DNA of 64,000 nt from NCBI GenBank assembly GCA_905221605.1, contig CAJNDS010000431.1, forward strand, positions 1 through 64,000. The letters are read 5' to 3'. A program made the position numbers and the translations under genes. Positions 31,761 to 43,287 of the stretch are shown here, piece after piece (within the stretch, counting starts at the first letter, position 1; each line of letters opens with the position of its first letter). The DNA is from Symbiodinium natans (lineage: Eukaryota > Sar > Dinophyceae > Suessiales > Symbiodiniaceae). Under the pieces are notes generated by a model. It was given only the letters and a program-made list of their open reading frames with translations. It was not told the DNA's origin and searched no databases.

Positions 31761-31855
31761 CCTTTGTGCAATGGCCCTGCGGGGAAGTGGGCTCGTCAAG
31801 CAGCCACGGCATGACGCAGAGCTGCAAGGACACGTCTTCAAGGTGGTATCCCAGT
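31761..31855 (-). CDS. Coding exon, gene M4
   Basis: Acceptor CTGCGAG|A, donor AAAGG|GTTTAGGG. 31 codons, LGYHLEDVSLQLCVMP then WLLDEPTSPQGHCTK. Confidence 0.6.
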
Positions 31856-31868
31856 CTCGCAGTTCACT

Positions 31869-31953
31869 CCCTAAACCCTAAACCCTAAACCCTAAACCCT
31901 AAACCCTAAACCCTAAACCCTAAACCCTAAACCCTAAACCCTAAACCCTAAAC
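31869..31953. repeat. CCCTAAA array inside a 98-nt intron
   Basis: The intron between exons 31954-32120 and 31761-31855 is almost entirely this array of about 12 units. Confidence 0.95.
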
Positions 31954-32120
31954 CATATCTCTTTGCCGTGGCCTCCGAGAGACCTTGCAGCAGCGAACAG
32001 GAGTGGAGGTCCCTTGCACATCGCCAGGCTAAGATTCGTTGCTTGGCGGAGCTTGCATTGGAGGTCATGATGAGCAGTCCTTGCGACGTGCTGGACAGCA
32101 GTGCTGGAAGGGGACCGAGG
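31954..32120 (-). CDS. Long coding exon, gene M4
   Basis: Acceptor AATTCAG|C, donor TATG|GTTTAGGG. 55 codons in the favoured frame: LGPLPALLSSTSQGLL, NASSAKQRILAWRCARD, LLQGLSEATAKRY. A second minus frame is open throughout. The phase does not fit exon 31761-31855 in either frame, so a boundary here is wrong or an exon is missing. Confidence 0.5.
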
Positions 32121-32162
32121 CTGAATTCTGTTTAGGCAGCTGCATGATGAGGTGAACAGTAC

Positions 32163-32240
32163 GGCTCGCTGGCGTGGGACATGGGAGCTGTTGGCAGACA
32201 TCAAAACATTGTGACATGATAGCCGTGCAAGGAACACGTG
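32163..32240 (-). CDS. Coding exon, gene M4
   Basis: Acceptor GATGCAG|CAC, donor GAGCC|GTACTG. 26 codons, HVFLARLSCHNVLMSAN then SSHVPRQRA, phase 0 from exon 32272-32324. Confidence 0.45.
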
Positions 32241-32271
32241 CTGCATCCAGGTCCAGACTGGCAACACTTAC

Positions 32272-32324
32272 TGGGAGTGGTTCTGCCTCGAGCGCGGCAT
32301 TCAGCCTGCATGGACAAGTGCTTT
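32272..32324 (-). CDS. Coding exon, gene M4
   Basis: Acceptor TTGTCAG|AA, donor CTCCCA|GTAAGTG (consensus). 17 codons, STCPCRLNAALEAEPLP. Phase 1 in matches 32357-32480. The following intron is only about 31 nt, unusually short. Confidence 0.5.
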
Positions 32325-32356
32325 CTGACAAGACGGTCGGTGGCGGGGGATGGCAC

Positions 32357-32480
32357 CTTTCATCCTGTCCTCAGAGAGTCTGGTGTGGGTAGACATGGTT
32401 CCTGCACCCAGTTGGACGATGATATCCAGCATAGCTCCGAGGAGTGCGCCAGTGGAACGATCCAGCATGGTGGCTGCTAC
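32357..32480 (-). CDS. Coding exon, gene M4
   Basis: Acceptor CAGTAG|GTA, donor AAAG|GTGCCATC. 41 codons, VAATMLDRSTGALLGAML, DIIVQLGAGTMSTHT, RLSEDRMK. The 149-codon plus frame 32238-32687 is judged its antisense shadow. Confidence 0.55.
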
Positions 32481-33587
32481 CTACTGTTTGGAACCCGGCA
32501 AGACAGCATCAAGGTGGAGATTCAGGATGTCCATGTGGCTCATGTGGCAGGCATGCTGTGGGACCACAACATCCTGCACGATTCTTCGTCGAATGTGATG
32601 CTGCAGCCATGTCAAGATACTTTTGACCCTAGGGGTTCGAGTACCCCTGATAGGTCCTTGCAGCAGAAAGATGGAAGCATTAGTTGAGGGTAAGCTTCAA
32701 TTGGTCCTGTTTGCCATCTAGGCTAGGCACTGCATCGCTTTTGATTTTGGGTGTGATGTGCTGCTCGTGCTACGGTTTTTCAGCTCTGAGCTGCCGGTTT
32801 TATGCACAGCATTTTCCACACCTCACCGTGTGATCGCTCAGAGTACTTCACCGCGCACTATCATCTGATAGTCGTGAGCGCACACTGGAGATCTGCACAC
32901 GCTTGGGTACGTCCGACCCGGACTTGCACCTTACGAAAGAAAAGAAAGTAGTTTGCAAACAGGCTCATTCTTTGCTCCTTTCATGAACCCTAAACAAAGG
33001 GACTGTAGTGTAGGCTTTAGGGTTCAGGGTTAGGGTTTCGTGTTTAGGGCCTAGGGTTTGGGGCTAGTGTTTGAACAATTGTCGACTCACACTTCTCTCG
33101 AGCACATGCGCCGTGCAAACTCACAGCGACCATCTAGGGGTTACGAGCGAAGGGTTCTCTAAGGGTTTAGGCTCTAGGGTTAAGGGCCTTGATACCCCCA
33201 AACCGTAAAAGGAACACATCCAAAAACTTCAAACAACAGACATGTCATAAACCCATAAGACCCAACAGCGCTGCGGATAAAGCCCGAAATCCCAAACCCT
33301 GAGCCCTAAATCTAAGGGTACTTACATGGTGCCTTAGTATGGGCCCTTAAAAGGGTACCCCTTATATACCCTTTTTATACACCCCAAAATTAAGGGCCAA
33401 TTACATTAGTTGGAGGTAGGGCCCCTAAACCCAAAAGCCAAAAACCCTAAACCCTAAACCCGAAACCCTTACGGACCCATGTAGCTACCCTTAGACTAAA
33501 CAAAACGCCCAGTTCCTATGCATGCCGGAGGGGCCCAGGAGGCTCCAGTGGATGATGCCTCGGCCAACTCTCTCGGCAAGGAAGCCC

Positions 33588-33610
33588 CCTCCCCCCCCCC
33601 CCCCCCCCCC
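33588..33610. repeat. Poly(C) tract
   Basis: C run immediately before a CCCTAAA array. Confidence 0.95.
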
Positions 33611-33672
33611 CTAAACCCTAAACCCTAAACCCTAAACCTTAAACCCTAAACCCTAAACCCTAAACCCTAAAC

Positions 33673-33776
33673 CGCCCACCCGGATAAAACCCAATCTCGA
33701 AGGACTGACATCTGAGGCTCTGGCGCACAGACCAGCAGCCACACCAACAGCATCTCCTTGGCTGCATCTTGCGAAG
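33673..33776 (-). CDS. Coding exon (minus, unnamed)
   Basis: Acceptor GCAGCAG|CT (or three bases earlier), donor GGGCG|GTTTAGGG. Contains SQDAAKEMLLVWLLVCAP then EPQMSVLRDWVLSGWA. Confidence 0.6.
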
Positions 33777-34069
33777 CTGCTGCGCTTCGCCAATGAAAAC
33801 TACGACTACACCCAACTCACCCTTACACACCCCACAGCCCTTGAAAGCGCATGAGCTCTTACATATTCACCCCCAAAGCCCTAAACCCTAAGCGTCCAAC
33901 CCCCGAACCGGTTGCCACCACGCCGCACTGGAGGGCATCGACGCCGCATGTGCCGAAGGGCTCGCTGAGCTTCGGATTGCTTGGAGGCCTCCTGTAAAGT
34001 TGGCTTGCCGCAGGGTGTCTCGGTGACTGGCAGCTGTGGCAACATTCCTGAAGATAAGACTCCCGTAGG

Positions 34070-34128
34070 AAGTAGGAAGTAGGAAGTAGGAAGTAGGAAG
34101 TAGGAAGTAGGAAGTCGGAAGTAGGAAG
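34070..34128. repeat. AGGAAGT 7-bp tandem repeat
   Basis: Eight copies of AGGAAGT with one C variant. Confidence 0.95.
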
Positions 34129-34167
34129 AAATGCAGAGAAGCAGGAAAAGCTTCCATCAAGGTGGCC

Positions 34168-34290
34168 TTCTGGGTTGCCCAGTAACCTGGGATTAAAAAG
34201 GGTGCCCTTTTTTGCTTAAAAGGGGTTTATAAGGGAACCTAAACCCCCCCAAAAAGGGAATAAGGGCACTACTGGGCATCCTAGCCTTTC
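34168..34290. repeat. Introner-like element, family D
   Basis: GCCCAGTAACCTGGGATTAAA at left, AGGGCACTACTGGGC at right. Confidence 0.8.
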
Positions 34291-34694
34291 TCAAGGGGCC
34301 TCCCCAGGCAGCTCCGTACGTTTATAAAGCCATGTATGCCCGGGTTATGCCGGGTGGTCTCCAGGCTCGGCCGGCCCCCTACACGCATCGTTTTGTTGGT
34401 TTAGGGTTTAGGGTTTGGGGTTTAGGGCTTAGGGCTTAGGGCTCAGGATTTCGCATTGCCCACGAAAACGGGTTCGCAGCCAATTCCCATTTGTGCGGGC
34501 CTCCTGCAAAGACAGCGCGGTGATTCGTGCATGTGTTGCTTTCTAGCGCGGGGGCCTTCCAGGGTCCTCAAGCGCCTCCATAGGTTTGGGGGCTACCCCC
34601 GTTGCCGAAGCACGCCTGTCTGCAAGCAGAGCTTTCACTCGAAGGTTCTAGGCAAGCCATTTGCAAAATGGAATCGAGGCTCGGCCTGATATTG

Positions 34695-34788
34695 GGAGGG
34701 GGACAGGGGCGGGAGGGGGACAGGGAGGGAGGGGAGGGGAGGGGAGGGGAGGGGAGGGAGGGGAGGGAGGGAGGGAGGGAGGGAGGGC
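34695..34788. repeat. GGGGA/GGGA purine tract
   Basis: About 95 bp of almost pure G/A in GGGGA and GGGA units, capable of G-quadruplex or triplex structure. Confidence 0.95.
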
Positions 34789-34878
34789 GCGTCAAAGCCC
34801 TGAAAGTTGTGAGTGGGCGGTCCGGAGCCACCCGAAACCAGCCTTAAACCCTAAACCAAACCACCCCTAAACCCTAAC

Positions 34879-34952
34879 CCGAAAGGGGCAGTCCTGGGGG
34901 AGTCCGCTCCGGGTCATCCTTCAGGTCTGCCTCTGCTTCGGCCCTTGCGGAC
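34879..34952 (-). CDS. Coding exon (minus, unnamed)
   Basis: Acceptor GAGAAG|G, donor TCGG|GTTAGGG. 24 codons, SARAEAEADLKDDPER then TPPGLPLS. An in-frame ATG lies just upstream (MRRSARAE), so it could be a first exon. Confidence 0.6.
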
Positions 34953-35259
34953 CTTCTCATCACAAGCAGTAGAGTCTAGGGCTGGGGTTTGGGTTTAGGG
35001 TTTCGGCTGGTTTAGGGTTTGGGGTTTTGGGTTGCAGGGTTCTACATCTTTAGGGCTCAGAAGGGTTGAGCCTTTCAGGGCTTGGGCTGTTGGTGCGACC
35101 GGGGGGGGGCATTTCATGAAGGAGGTTTCGGGGTTGCGAGTTAGAGTATCTCGAGGCCTTGCCACGGGCTTAGGGTGACCAACCCCATCCTGGAACATAG
35201 CTAAGTACGACAGCCTGCAGAAGCCCCGGTACATGGACATGTTGCTAATCATTGAGTAA

Positions 35260-35410
35260 GCATTTAATGAGGAAATAAAGTTCAAACACATTAATAACAA
35301 TAATAATAATAAACTAAAATAAAAATAATACTGGCAATAATAAGAAGGAGAAAACAAAATACATACATGTGTATATATATATATGTATATATTACATTCT
35401 ACCATATACA
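35260..35410. repeat. AT-rich low-complexity with ATA/TAA and TA microsatellites
   Basis: Runs of AATAATAATAA and TATATATATATG; no coding signal. Confidence 0.85.
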
Positions 35411-36007
35411 AATACATTCAGAGAAGTACTAGTACATGAATGTAACAGATAAACATGAATATGAGTAATGCAGCACAACAAGCCACAGAAGCCATCACGC
35501 AAGTCAGGCACAGGGCCCCCCTGCTGGAGTAGCTGGGTAACAGCGCGGCACAGTACCGGCATACCCAGCATGAGAGCTGGATTCACCAAGGCTTTCAACC
35601 TTCGCGTTTCGGAAGAAGCCAACACAAAGATCTACACTGCCCTGACTTAGGGTTAGGGTTTAGGGTTTAGGGTTTAGGGTCCAGGGTCTAGGGTCTAGGG
35701 TTTAGGGTTGAGTAGGGTTGAGTAGGGTTGAATAAGGTTGAATAGGGTTTAGGGTTTAGGGTCTAGGGTTTAGGTTAGGGTTTAGTTTCAACAGTTTAGA
35801 GTTGAAGGCTTAGGCCTCATACCCTGAACTCTGAACCTCAACCCTTAGACCCTGAACCCTAAGTTTAGGGTTTAGGGTTTAGGGTTTAGGGTTTAGGGTT
35901 TAGGGTTTAGGGTTTAGGGTTGAAACCTCTAGACACATCCTGCCATGAAAAGATGCCTCGTGCATCTGAGGGCGGGGCAGCAAGGGCCACAACATGGACC
36001 TCAAAGG

Positions 36008-36093
36008 ACTCCTCGCATAGGGTTTAGGGTTTAGGATTTAGGGTTTAGGGTTTAGGGTTTAGGGTTTAGGGTTTAGGGTTTAGGGTTTAGGGT

Positions 36094-36139
<46 letters not shown>

Positions 36140-36168
36140 GGTTTAGGGTTTAGGGTTTAGGGTTTAGG
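36008..36168. repeat. TTTAGGG array containing a GGGTTGA variant block
   Basis: TTTAGGG units flank eight consecutive GGGTTGA units (36091-36146). Confidence 0.95.
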
Positions 36169-36203
36169 GATGCTCTGACCGGATCTTTGCCATAGAAGTG
36201 CCC

Positions 36204-36237
36204 GCACATGCATGTTCAGTGATGAACATGCATGTGC
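36204..36237. repeat. Perfect hairpin, 15-bp arms
   Basis: GCACATGCATGTTCA, loop GTGA, TGAACATGCATGTGC. Confidence 0.95.
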
Positions 36238-37119
36238 GCACTTGCACTGGGCAGCAGGTGAATCCTGCGACAAGAACAAGGATGTCGCAACGTCGATTGC
36301 AGGCATCTTGCTTCAAAAACAGCATCAACAGCATCAACAGCAGGCAAAGTGTCATCACTAGATTACATCGTCATCAGGAATCCCCCGATCAAAGCAGCAA
36401 CTAGCACAAGAACGCTCGTGCAGGACTGGAGGTGCCAGATGCTGCCCTTCAAATTTTGTTGATAGCCATGGGTTATTCAAGACGAGCAGCTGGTGCGAAA
36501 GGGTTCCCTCTGTTGTGAAAAGGGGCCGTTAAAGGTGCCTAACCGCTTAAAAAGGGAATGAGCGCCAAGTCTGAGTCTAAGCGTTGCAGATGGACATGAC
36601 GGTCTACGAAAACAAGGCACTCCGAATATACACCCCCAAATAGTAGGATCCCCCTTATAATACGGACCCCAATAAGGTACTACCCTAAACCCTATGATTT
36701 CGGAATTTCGTAAACCCCTACTTTCAGAAACCCCTACATGATGAACACAAGGCACCTCGACTCAACGGCGTCCACGAGCTGGCCAAGAACAGACCCGGCC
36801 TGAAGTTCGCACGGCAAGGTTTAGGGTTTAGGGTTTAGGGTTGAGGGTTTAGGGTTTAGTGTTTAGACAATGCGAAGATCTGGTCTACAGCTCCTGAAAC
36901 GCAGGGAAGACCTGAGCCCTGAATCATATAAATCCGAAGCAAGCTCAAGACCTCCTGAGCAAACTTTCATGGCTCGGCATGCGTGAGACTGGGTTTGCCC
37001 TCTCTTTGCCCTGAGGCTCGGACACGACTTCGCACTTCTTCTGCAGTGGGCCCGTCGCTGTGGTAGCCCTGCCCGAAGATTTGAACATTGGGCTATTTGG
37101 GGGGCTATATTTGGGTATA

Positions 37120-37121
37120 TC

Positions 37122-37155
<34 letters not shown>
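37120..37155. repeat. (TA)n microsatellite
   Basis: About 15 TA dinucleotides in the intron downstream of exon 37200-37294. Confidence 0.95.
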
Positions 37156-37199
37156 GAGGGTTGTAAGGGAATGAGATGAAGGGTCCCTTCTTGGGGGGC

Positions 37200-37294
37200 C
37201 TCAAAAGGCTTCGCAGGCACCAGGCAGCCTGTCGTTCACTGCCCAGGGCCTTGGAAACAAACTTGGGGATGTAGCCCTGCTCCGTGTCCGTGAC
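37200..37294 (-). CDS. Coding exon (minus, unnamed)
   Basis: Acceptor GGCCAG|GTC, donor TTGAG|GCCCCC (GC type). 31 codons, VTDTEQGYIPKFVSKALG then SERQAAWCLRSLL. Confidence 0.6.
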
Positions 37295-37539
37295 CTGGCC
37301 ACGCACTTGCGCCAAGCCATGCCCTAAAAACCATCCAAGAACCTAAACACTAAATCCTGACCCTAAACCCTAAACCTTAAACCCTAAACCTTAAACCTTA
37401 AACCCTAAACACTAAGCCCTTAAAATTCTCAAAATCAACTCCCTGGCCTGACTTTTCGCCGTCAAGCGTACCAGTGAGTTGATCAGGCTGTTGATCTGAG
37501 CCGGTGCTTGGCCAGAGCATATGTTCATTCCATCACGAT

Positions 37540-37675
37540 ATATATATATACACACATACATGTACTACAAACATATGGGCAGACACCCCACACACACACA
37601 CAAAGATATACATATACATATATATATATGTGTGTGTGTATACACACATATACATATATATATATATATGCATGT
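37540..37675. repeat. (TA)/(CA) microsatellite
   Basis: Alternating TATATA, CACACA and TGTGTG blocks. Confidence 0.95.
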
Positions 37676-37975
37676 AATGAAATATGACATGGAAGGATTT
37701 TGTTGTATATCTGTCAGCTGGAAAGGCCCGAACCACCAGTATGTTTGGCCTTGCCTTGACGACTTGCGACTTGGAGTCCCCACACCCGAACACACACTCG
37801 CCACCCTGTAGCAGTCTCCCCCCCCCCCCCCCCCCCCCCCAGCTACACCCTGAACCCACCAAACCCTCAAACCCTCAAACCCTCAAACCCTCAAACCCTC
37901 AAACCCTCAACCCCTCAAACCCTCATACCCTAAAACCCTCAAAAACCTCAACCCCTCAACCCCTCAACCCTCAAC

Positions 37976-38024
37976 TGATGGAGGCACCCAGAGCCTGCTC
38001 TGTCTTGGGGGCAGCAGCCGTTGC
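37976..38024 (-). CDS. Coding exon (minus, unnamed)
   Basis: Acceptor ATGCAG|GCA, donor ATCA|GTTGAGGG, where the donor is the edge of a CCCTCAA-type array. 16 codons, ATAAAPKTEQALGASI; a second frame in register with exon 38079-38172 is also open. Confidence 0.5.
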
Positions 38025-38078
38025 CTGCATGAGGGTTTAGGGTTTAGGGTTTAGGGTTTAGGGTTTAGGGTGGTAGAC

Positions 38079-38172
38079 CGACACAGCTGCTTCAGCCCTG
38101 TCGCCTCTGTAGGCCCACTGCCGAGCAAGTCTGCGTTAGCTGCTGCCACCAGCAGCTCTCCCAACATCAGAC
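38079..38172 (-). CDS. Coding exon (minus, unnamed)
   Basis: Acceptor CCACAAG|GT, donor TGTCG|GTCTACC. 30 codons, LMLGELLVAAANADLLGS then GPTEATGLKQLC. Confidence 0.65.
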
Positions 38173-38202
38173 CTTGTGGAGGGCTTTAGGGCTGCTTGGG
38201 GG

Positions 38203-38300
38203 TTAGGGTTTAGGGTTTAGGGTTTAGGGTTTAGGGTTTAGGGTTTAGGGTTTAGGGTTTAGGGTTTAGGGTTTAGGGTTTCGGGTGTGTAGGGGGTATA
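38203..38300. repeat. TTTAGGG array (about 12 copies)
   Basis: Near-perfect heptamers adjoining a GGGGTATAGGGG stretch. Confidence 0.95.
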
Positions 38301-39183
38301 GGGGGGTTTAGGGTTTATCAATCGCTCTGAACGCATTCCCTCCCTCACTCTCTCACTTTAGATTCTGACAGAGTTCTGTGCTCGCAGCATGTGAGGACTT
38401 CCTGTCGTCAACGGTTGAGATGCTTGCGACTTGAGGGATGGACTTGCACAAACGCTACAAGTAATCCCCTCTCCCTAACATTACCCCCCCCCCCTACCCC
38501 CTACTAGTAAATACCCCCCCCTAATAACGAAAAGGGGTGTATTCAATATTGGGGCATAGGGGGGGTTTTAAGATGCGGGGGAAGGGATTAATAATTCCAA
38601 GTGTTTCCTGGCTTCCAGAGACACCCTTCTCAGGATGTACACTTGAGCATGCTACTGGCAACTTCAGCTACGCCACCGCACCCGCAGTGCTCGGGCTAGG
38701 TGCTTGTTGCAACCACGGTGCCCACGGCAGGGTCCTGGTCCAGCAGCAGCCTCAAAACAAAGCCAAGCAGTTTCCAGGGCCAGGTCCCCCAGCCGCCCGG
38801 CCCTTTTTGGGGGGGTGGGGGGGTGTAGGGGCCGCTGAGTTGACTATGGACATGTACTATGGACCCTGGCACAACAATCTTTGGCATCTCTACGTGCCCC
38901 TCAGACCCTAAACCATAAAAGCGCCTACGCGCCGGGCCGGGCCGCGAAGGGCGACGTGCAACATGCGAACCAAAGAAGCCCTAATCAGACCCTGCAGCCT
39001 AAGTACCTTATGTACTCTGTTTTAACACTAACTTTTTATGTACTCGATTTGTAAACTAACTTTGTATGTACTCTATTTTTAAACCGAACTTTTTTATGAG
39101 CCAGGAAGTTCGGAGCCCTCAACAAGGGACATGGGGGGGGTTCCGAAAAAGGGATGCTGGGAAACCGGGACGCCCCCAATATT

Positions 39184-39208
39184 CCCCCCCCCCCCCCCCA
39201 AAAAAAAA
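39184..39208. repeat. Compound poly(C)-poly(A) tract
   Basis: About 15 C then 10 A. Confidence 0.95.
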
Positions 39209-39763
39209 AGAGGTACGACTATCCTCATTTCTAGGAAGATGTAGGAACCAAGAATCGAGCCCTGATTCTCGCAAACCCCCACATGTAGTTTCAACATGAT
39301 TCAACCTCCTGGTGCACTAGTAATAGGTACTAGATTAGAAAGATCTGCAAGGGGCTTGAGACGTGCAGGTATCGAGATGTTCTAATAATTCAATATTAGA
39401 TAAATTCCTCGTGGGGCCTGTACGGAGACTTCTTGTATTTTAGGACTACTGTTATCTCACGCGTGGCGTAGGCGGCTTGGGGGTGTCATAACATAAGCCA
39501 ATCCCGTAAGAAACCTCAGCTCTGTCAGTTTGATGGAGACAATCAAGGGCTTGGGGTGGCAGTTCCTCAGGAGAGGTGCGCGCGCGCATGAAAACTCCAA
39601 AGCCCCAAACCACAAACAACCCCAAACCCCAAACCCTGAACCCAGAATCCAGAACCCTGAACCCTGAACCCTAAACCCTAAACCCTAAGCCCTAAACCCT
39701 AAACCCGAAACCCTAAACCCTAAACCCTTAACCCTTAACCCTAAACCCCCCCCCCCCAACAAC

Positions 39764-39836
39764 CCAGTCAAAGCCCTCAAGCCATGCAGCTGCTGCATGC
39801 CCTCGACGATGTTTACAGCTCCGCTGGCAGCCCGCC
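39764..39836 (-). CDS. Coding exon (minus, unnamed)
   Basis: Acceptor GCCGCAG|GG, donor ACTGG|GTTGTTGG. 23 codons, RAASGAVNIVEGMQQLHG then LRALT. Confidence 0.6.
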
Positions 39837-40481
39837 CTGCGGCTCGCGGTGTGTTGGGTTTTCTAAGGTTTAGGGTTTAGGGTTTGGGGTTCAGGGTTTA
39901 GGGTTTGGGGTTTAGGGTTTAGGTTCTGGGGTTTAGGGTTTAGGGTTGAGGGTTTGGGGTTTAGGGTCTGGTGTTTAGGGGTTTAGGGGTTTAGGGTGTA
40001 GGGGTCTTAGGGCTTCATGGGGGGTTTAGGGTGTAGGGGTCTTCGGGGTGCAGCGGTTTAGGCTGTAGGGCTTGAGGGGTCTTAGGGGTGTTAGGGGTTT
40101 AGCGTGTAGGGGTCGTGGTTTTAGGGGTTTAGGGTTTAGGGGCTTCGGGTCTTAGGGGTTTGGAGGTGTGGGATTTCGGGGTTTAGGCTTTCGGGGCTTT
40201 GAGGTCTTAGGGTTTGCGATTGCGGGCTTTAGGATTTCGGGACTTATGATTTAGGGTCTCGGCGCTTAGAGACAGGGTTTTAGGTTTAGGGTTTAGGGTT
40301 TAGGGTTTAGGGTTTAGGGTTTAGGGTTTGAGGGTTTAGGGTTTAGGGTCGAGAGCTTTGGGCTCACTTGGCCTTACAAAAGGGCGGCACAAAGGCTTGA
40401 ACCAAAACACCCGGATCTGCATCTAAACCCTGAACCCTAAACCCTAAACCCTAAACCCTAAACCCTGTGTCCTGTATGAAC

Positions 40482-40543
40482 CTAGGAGCAAGGAGATGAG
40501 TTGTTTCGGGACGTCACCAGCCTCCAGCCACAAGCCCGAAAGC
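40482..40543 (-). CDS. Coding exon (minus, unnamed)
   Basis: Acceptor TGTTCAG|G, donor CCTAG|GTTCATAC. 20 codons, LSGLWLEAGDVPKQLISLLL. Confidence 0.6.
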
Positions 40544-40873
40544 CTGAACAACGAATCCATCAAGTCAAGCGAAAAGCATGAGAGTGCGAACCCTCAACCC
40601 TCAACCCTCAACCCTAAACCCTAAACCCTAAACCCACCTGAACGGAAACACATATCCCCCGCCAACAATCAGCCCAGGGCATCGGAGGCTTGTCAACTCC
40701 CAGAAGCCCCAACCCTAAACCCTAAACCCTAAACCCTAAACTTATAAGGCTTGAAGATATTTGAGGCACACTGCAGAGTTCAGCCTTAGTATCCCTTGGA
40801 CTCCTGAACAACTCGAGGACTCCAGAACATACCCAGGGTTTAGGGTTTAGGGTTTAGGGTTTAGGGCTAAAGC

Positions 40874-40960
40874 CTCCCAGAAGGTGGCGCAGGACCATCA
40901 GCGAGGCTAGGCGATCCTCGCGCGAGCCTTTGGCCTTCGCAGAGACATGGGGCTTCAGCC
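40874..40960 (-). CDS. Coding exon (minus, unnamed)
   Basis: Acceptor GGCCAAG|GG, donor GGGAG|GCTTTAG (GC type). 28 codons, LKPHVSAKAKGSREDR then LASLMVLRHLLG. Confidence 0.6.
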
Positions 40961-41248
40961 CTTGGCCCCTAAACCCCTACACCAAGAACCCTTAAACCCT
41001 TAAAGCCCTTAAACCAGGCTCCTAAACCCTTAGACCCTTGAACCCTGAAACCCTTGAACCCTTAAACTCTTACACCCTTAGACCCTTAGACCCTTAAACC
41101 CTTAGACCCTTAGACCCTTAAACCCTTAACCCTAGTCTGGCTGATGGCTTTCTGTCTGCGATGCTGAAGGAAGATGCCCCTAAACTCCTGAAGCTCCAAT
41201 CTCCGCAGCCTCAAACCCTTGAAGACCGAAAAGCCCCACAATGCAGCC

Positions 41249-41330
41249 GTTTAGGGTTTAGGGTTTAGGGTTTAGGGTTTAGGGTTTAGGGTTTAGGGTT
41301 TAGGGTTTAGGGTTTAGGGTTTAGGGTTTA
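41249..41330. repeat. TTTAGGG array (about 11 copies)
   Basis: Near-perfect heptamers. Confidence 0.97.
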
Positions 41331-41533
41331 AGTAAACCCTGAACCCTACACGCCCTAAAGCCCTGAGACCAGGGCACCCCTGAGACCCAAGAATTGGACT
41401 CACACGGGCCCCTGTGCCCAAGGGTTGAGGGTTTACATATCATTGGTGTCCTTACTACCCCTCTCTACACTACCCCCCTGAGGTTCCCCCCTCAAACAAC
41501 CTTAGTGAGGCTTTATGAGGGGGGGAACCCATG

Positions 41534-41640
41534 AGTATATAGGTATATAGGTATATAGGTATATAGGTATACAGGTATATAGGTATATAGGTATATATAT
41601 ATATATATATTGACTTGTAATATATATATATATATATAGG
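41534..41640. repeat. TATAGG/TA microsatellite
   Basis: Ten-base (GTATATAGGT-like) repeat followed by two (TA)n runs. Confidence 0.95.
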
Positions 41641-41730
41641 GTTGTAGGGTTTTGGGGTGTGATAGGGTTGTAGGGTTTTGCGGCTATAGGTTGCAGGGGG
41701 GCTTTCCCTCGTTCCCCTTTCCGACCCTGC

Positions 41731-41805
41731 CTTGTGCAGCAAGAAGCCAAAGGACTCCCTTCCAAAGCACTCGGCAAGGATTTCGAAGCACTGAAAGAGC
41801 TCCGC
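41731..41805 (-). CDS. Coding exon (minus, unnamed)
   Basis: Acceptor GACTAG|GCG, donor CACAAG|GCAGGG (GC type). 25 codons, AELFQCFEILAECFGRES then FGFLLHK. The frame stays open further left, so a later donor is possible. Confidence 0.6.
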
Positions 41806-42491
41806 CTAGTCTTGACGTTTAGGGTTTAGGGTTTAGGGTTTAGGGTTTAGGGTTTAGGGTTTAGGGTTTAGGGTTTCGGGTTAGGCGTGCGAGGCAATGC
41901 TCACCTAAACTCGACCCAAGGCTGGCCCAGGAATGAAACAGGGTTCCCTTTTGGGTCTAAAGGGGCTTATAATTAGGGAACCTAGGTCCTATAAAAAGGC
42001 AATAAGGGTCTATTGCCCCTTGTACTAACAGTCCTGAACAGAGATTACACGACCCAGCCCCCACCAACAGCAAAGAACAAGCAGCGCTGCAACATTAAAG
42101 CAACCAGATGCAACAAATCGAGCCACAAGCACGTGACACCCCAAAGACCTCAGATCTCAAAAGCCCCTGAACCCCCTAAAACCCCCCAAAAGCCAAAAAA
42201 CATGAGACATCTACAACACCAAGCTCACAAAAACCCTGAAATCCATCAGCCTCATACCACCTTCTCAACCAAACCCTAGACGCCCACCCAAAACTCTAAA
42301 CCCTAAACTTAATGAACCCTGTAGGCAATACACAGCTCAACCCTTCTAAGCCCTCCTAAACCCTCAAGCCGCCATAAACCCTAAGTCCCTAACCCTAAGC
42401 CCCAAACCCCCCATCCCGTACATAAAAACCGGTAGGAGCCCTGAAAGCCTAAGCTTAGGAATCCCTAAACCCTAAACCCTAAACCCTAAAC

Positions 42492-42545
42492 CCTAGCAAT
42501 CCTCCCGGCCTGGCTCTGGAGCGCCTCAGGGCTCAGCCCTGACTC
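42492..42545 (-). CDS. Coding exon (minus, unnamed)
   Basis: Acceptor GTGCAG|GAG, donor CTAGG|GTTTAGGG. 18 codons, ESGLSPEALQSQAGRIAR. Confidence 0.6.
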
Positions 42546-43287
42546 CTGCACTCGCAGTCGTTCAAGGGGTTTGGGGTTTAGGGTTTGGGGTTTGGGGTTT
42601 AGGGTTTAGGGTTTAGGGTTTAGGGCTTGGGATTTAGGGTTGGGGTTTGGGGTTTAGGCTCGGGAGCAGTGTTTGGGGGCATCAGGGTTTTGGCGTTTCA
42701 AGGGCCCTCGGGTTTGAGGGAATGTTTGGTGCTCTCAAGGTTTGTAGGGTTGCAATTGGAGTGCAGGGTGTAAGGGTTTGGGGGGTTGAAGGGTCTAGCA
42801 TGGGAACCCTCAGCCCTAAACCCTAAACCCTAAACCCTAGACCCTAGACCCGACACCGCAGCAACCCTGCGCCTTCACACTTATCCGACTGAATGCGCCT
42901 GAACTATAATCCCCAAACCTGGAAAGCCGAAAAGATGATGTACAACAAAAAACGCCTGAAACCTAAAGACCCGTCAAAATCAGAATCCTAAAATTAGCCT
43001 CCTGCGTTGTAGGGATGTCGAGGCTGTTGGTTATCTCAGGGGGAGGGGGATGCGGAGCTTCTATATTTAGGCTATTTGGGAGTCCAAACGCCTCCTCCTA
43101 AACCCAATCCCCAAGTCCCAAATCAGGGACTTGCCCCCCTGCTCCCCTGCTCCCCAAAACCCCAAACCCTAGACGCTAAACCCTAAACCCTAAACCCTAG
43201 ACCCTAAACCCTAAACCCTGAACCCTAAACCCTAAAACCTAAACCGTAAAACCCTAAACCCTGAACTCTAAACCCTAAACCCGGAAC

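Noticed and set aside
32238-32687. 149-codon plus-strand frame
   Set aside because: Lies antisense to three minus exons with consistent phase and a consensus GTAAGT donor; judged a shadow.
34568-34870. Glycine/arginine-rich and proline/serine-rich frames over the GGGGA tract
   Set aside because: Products of the purine repeat.
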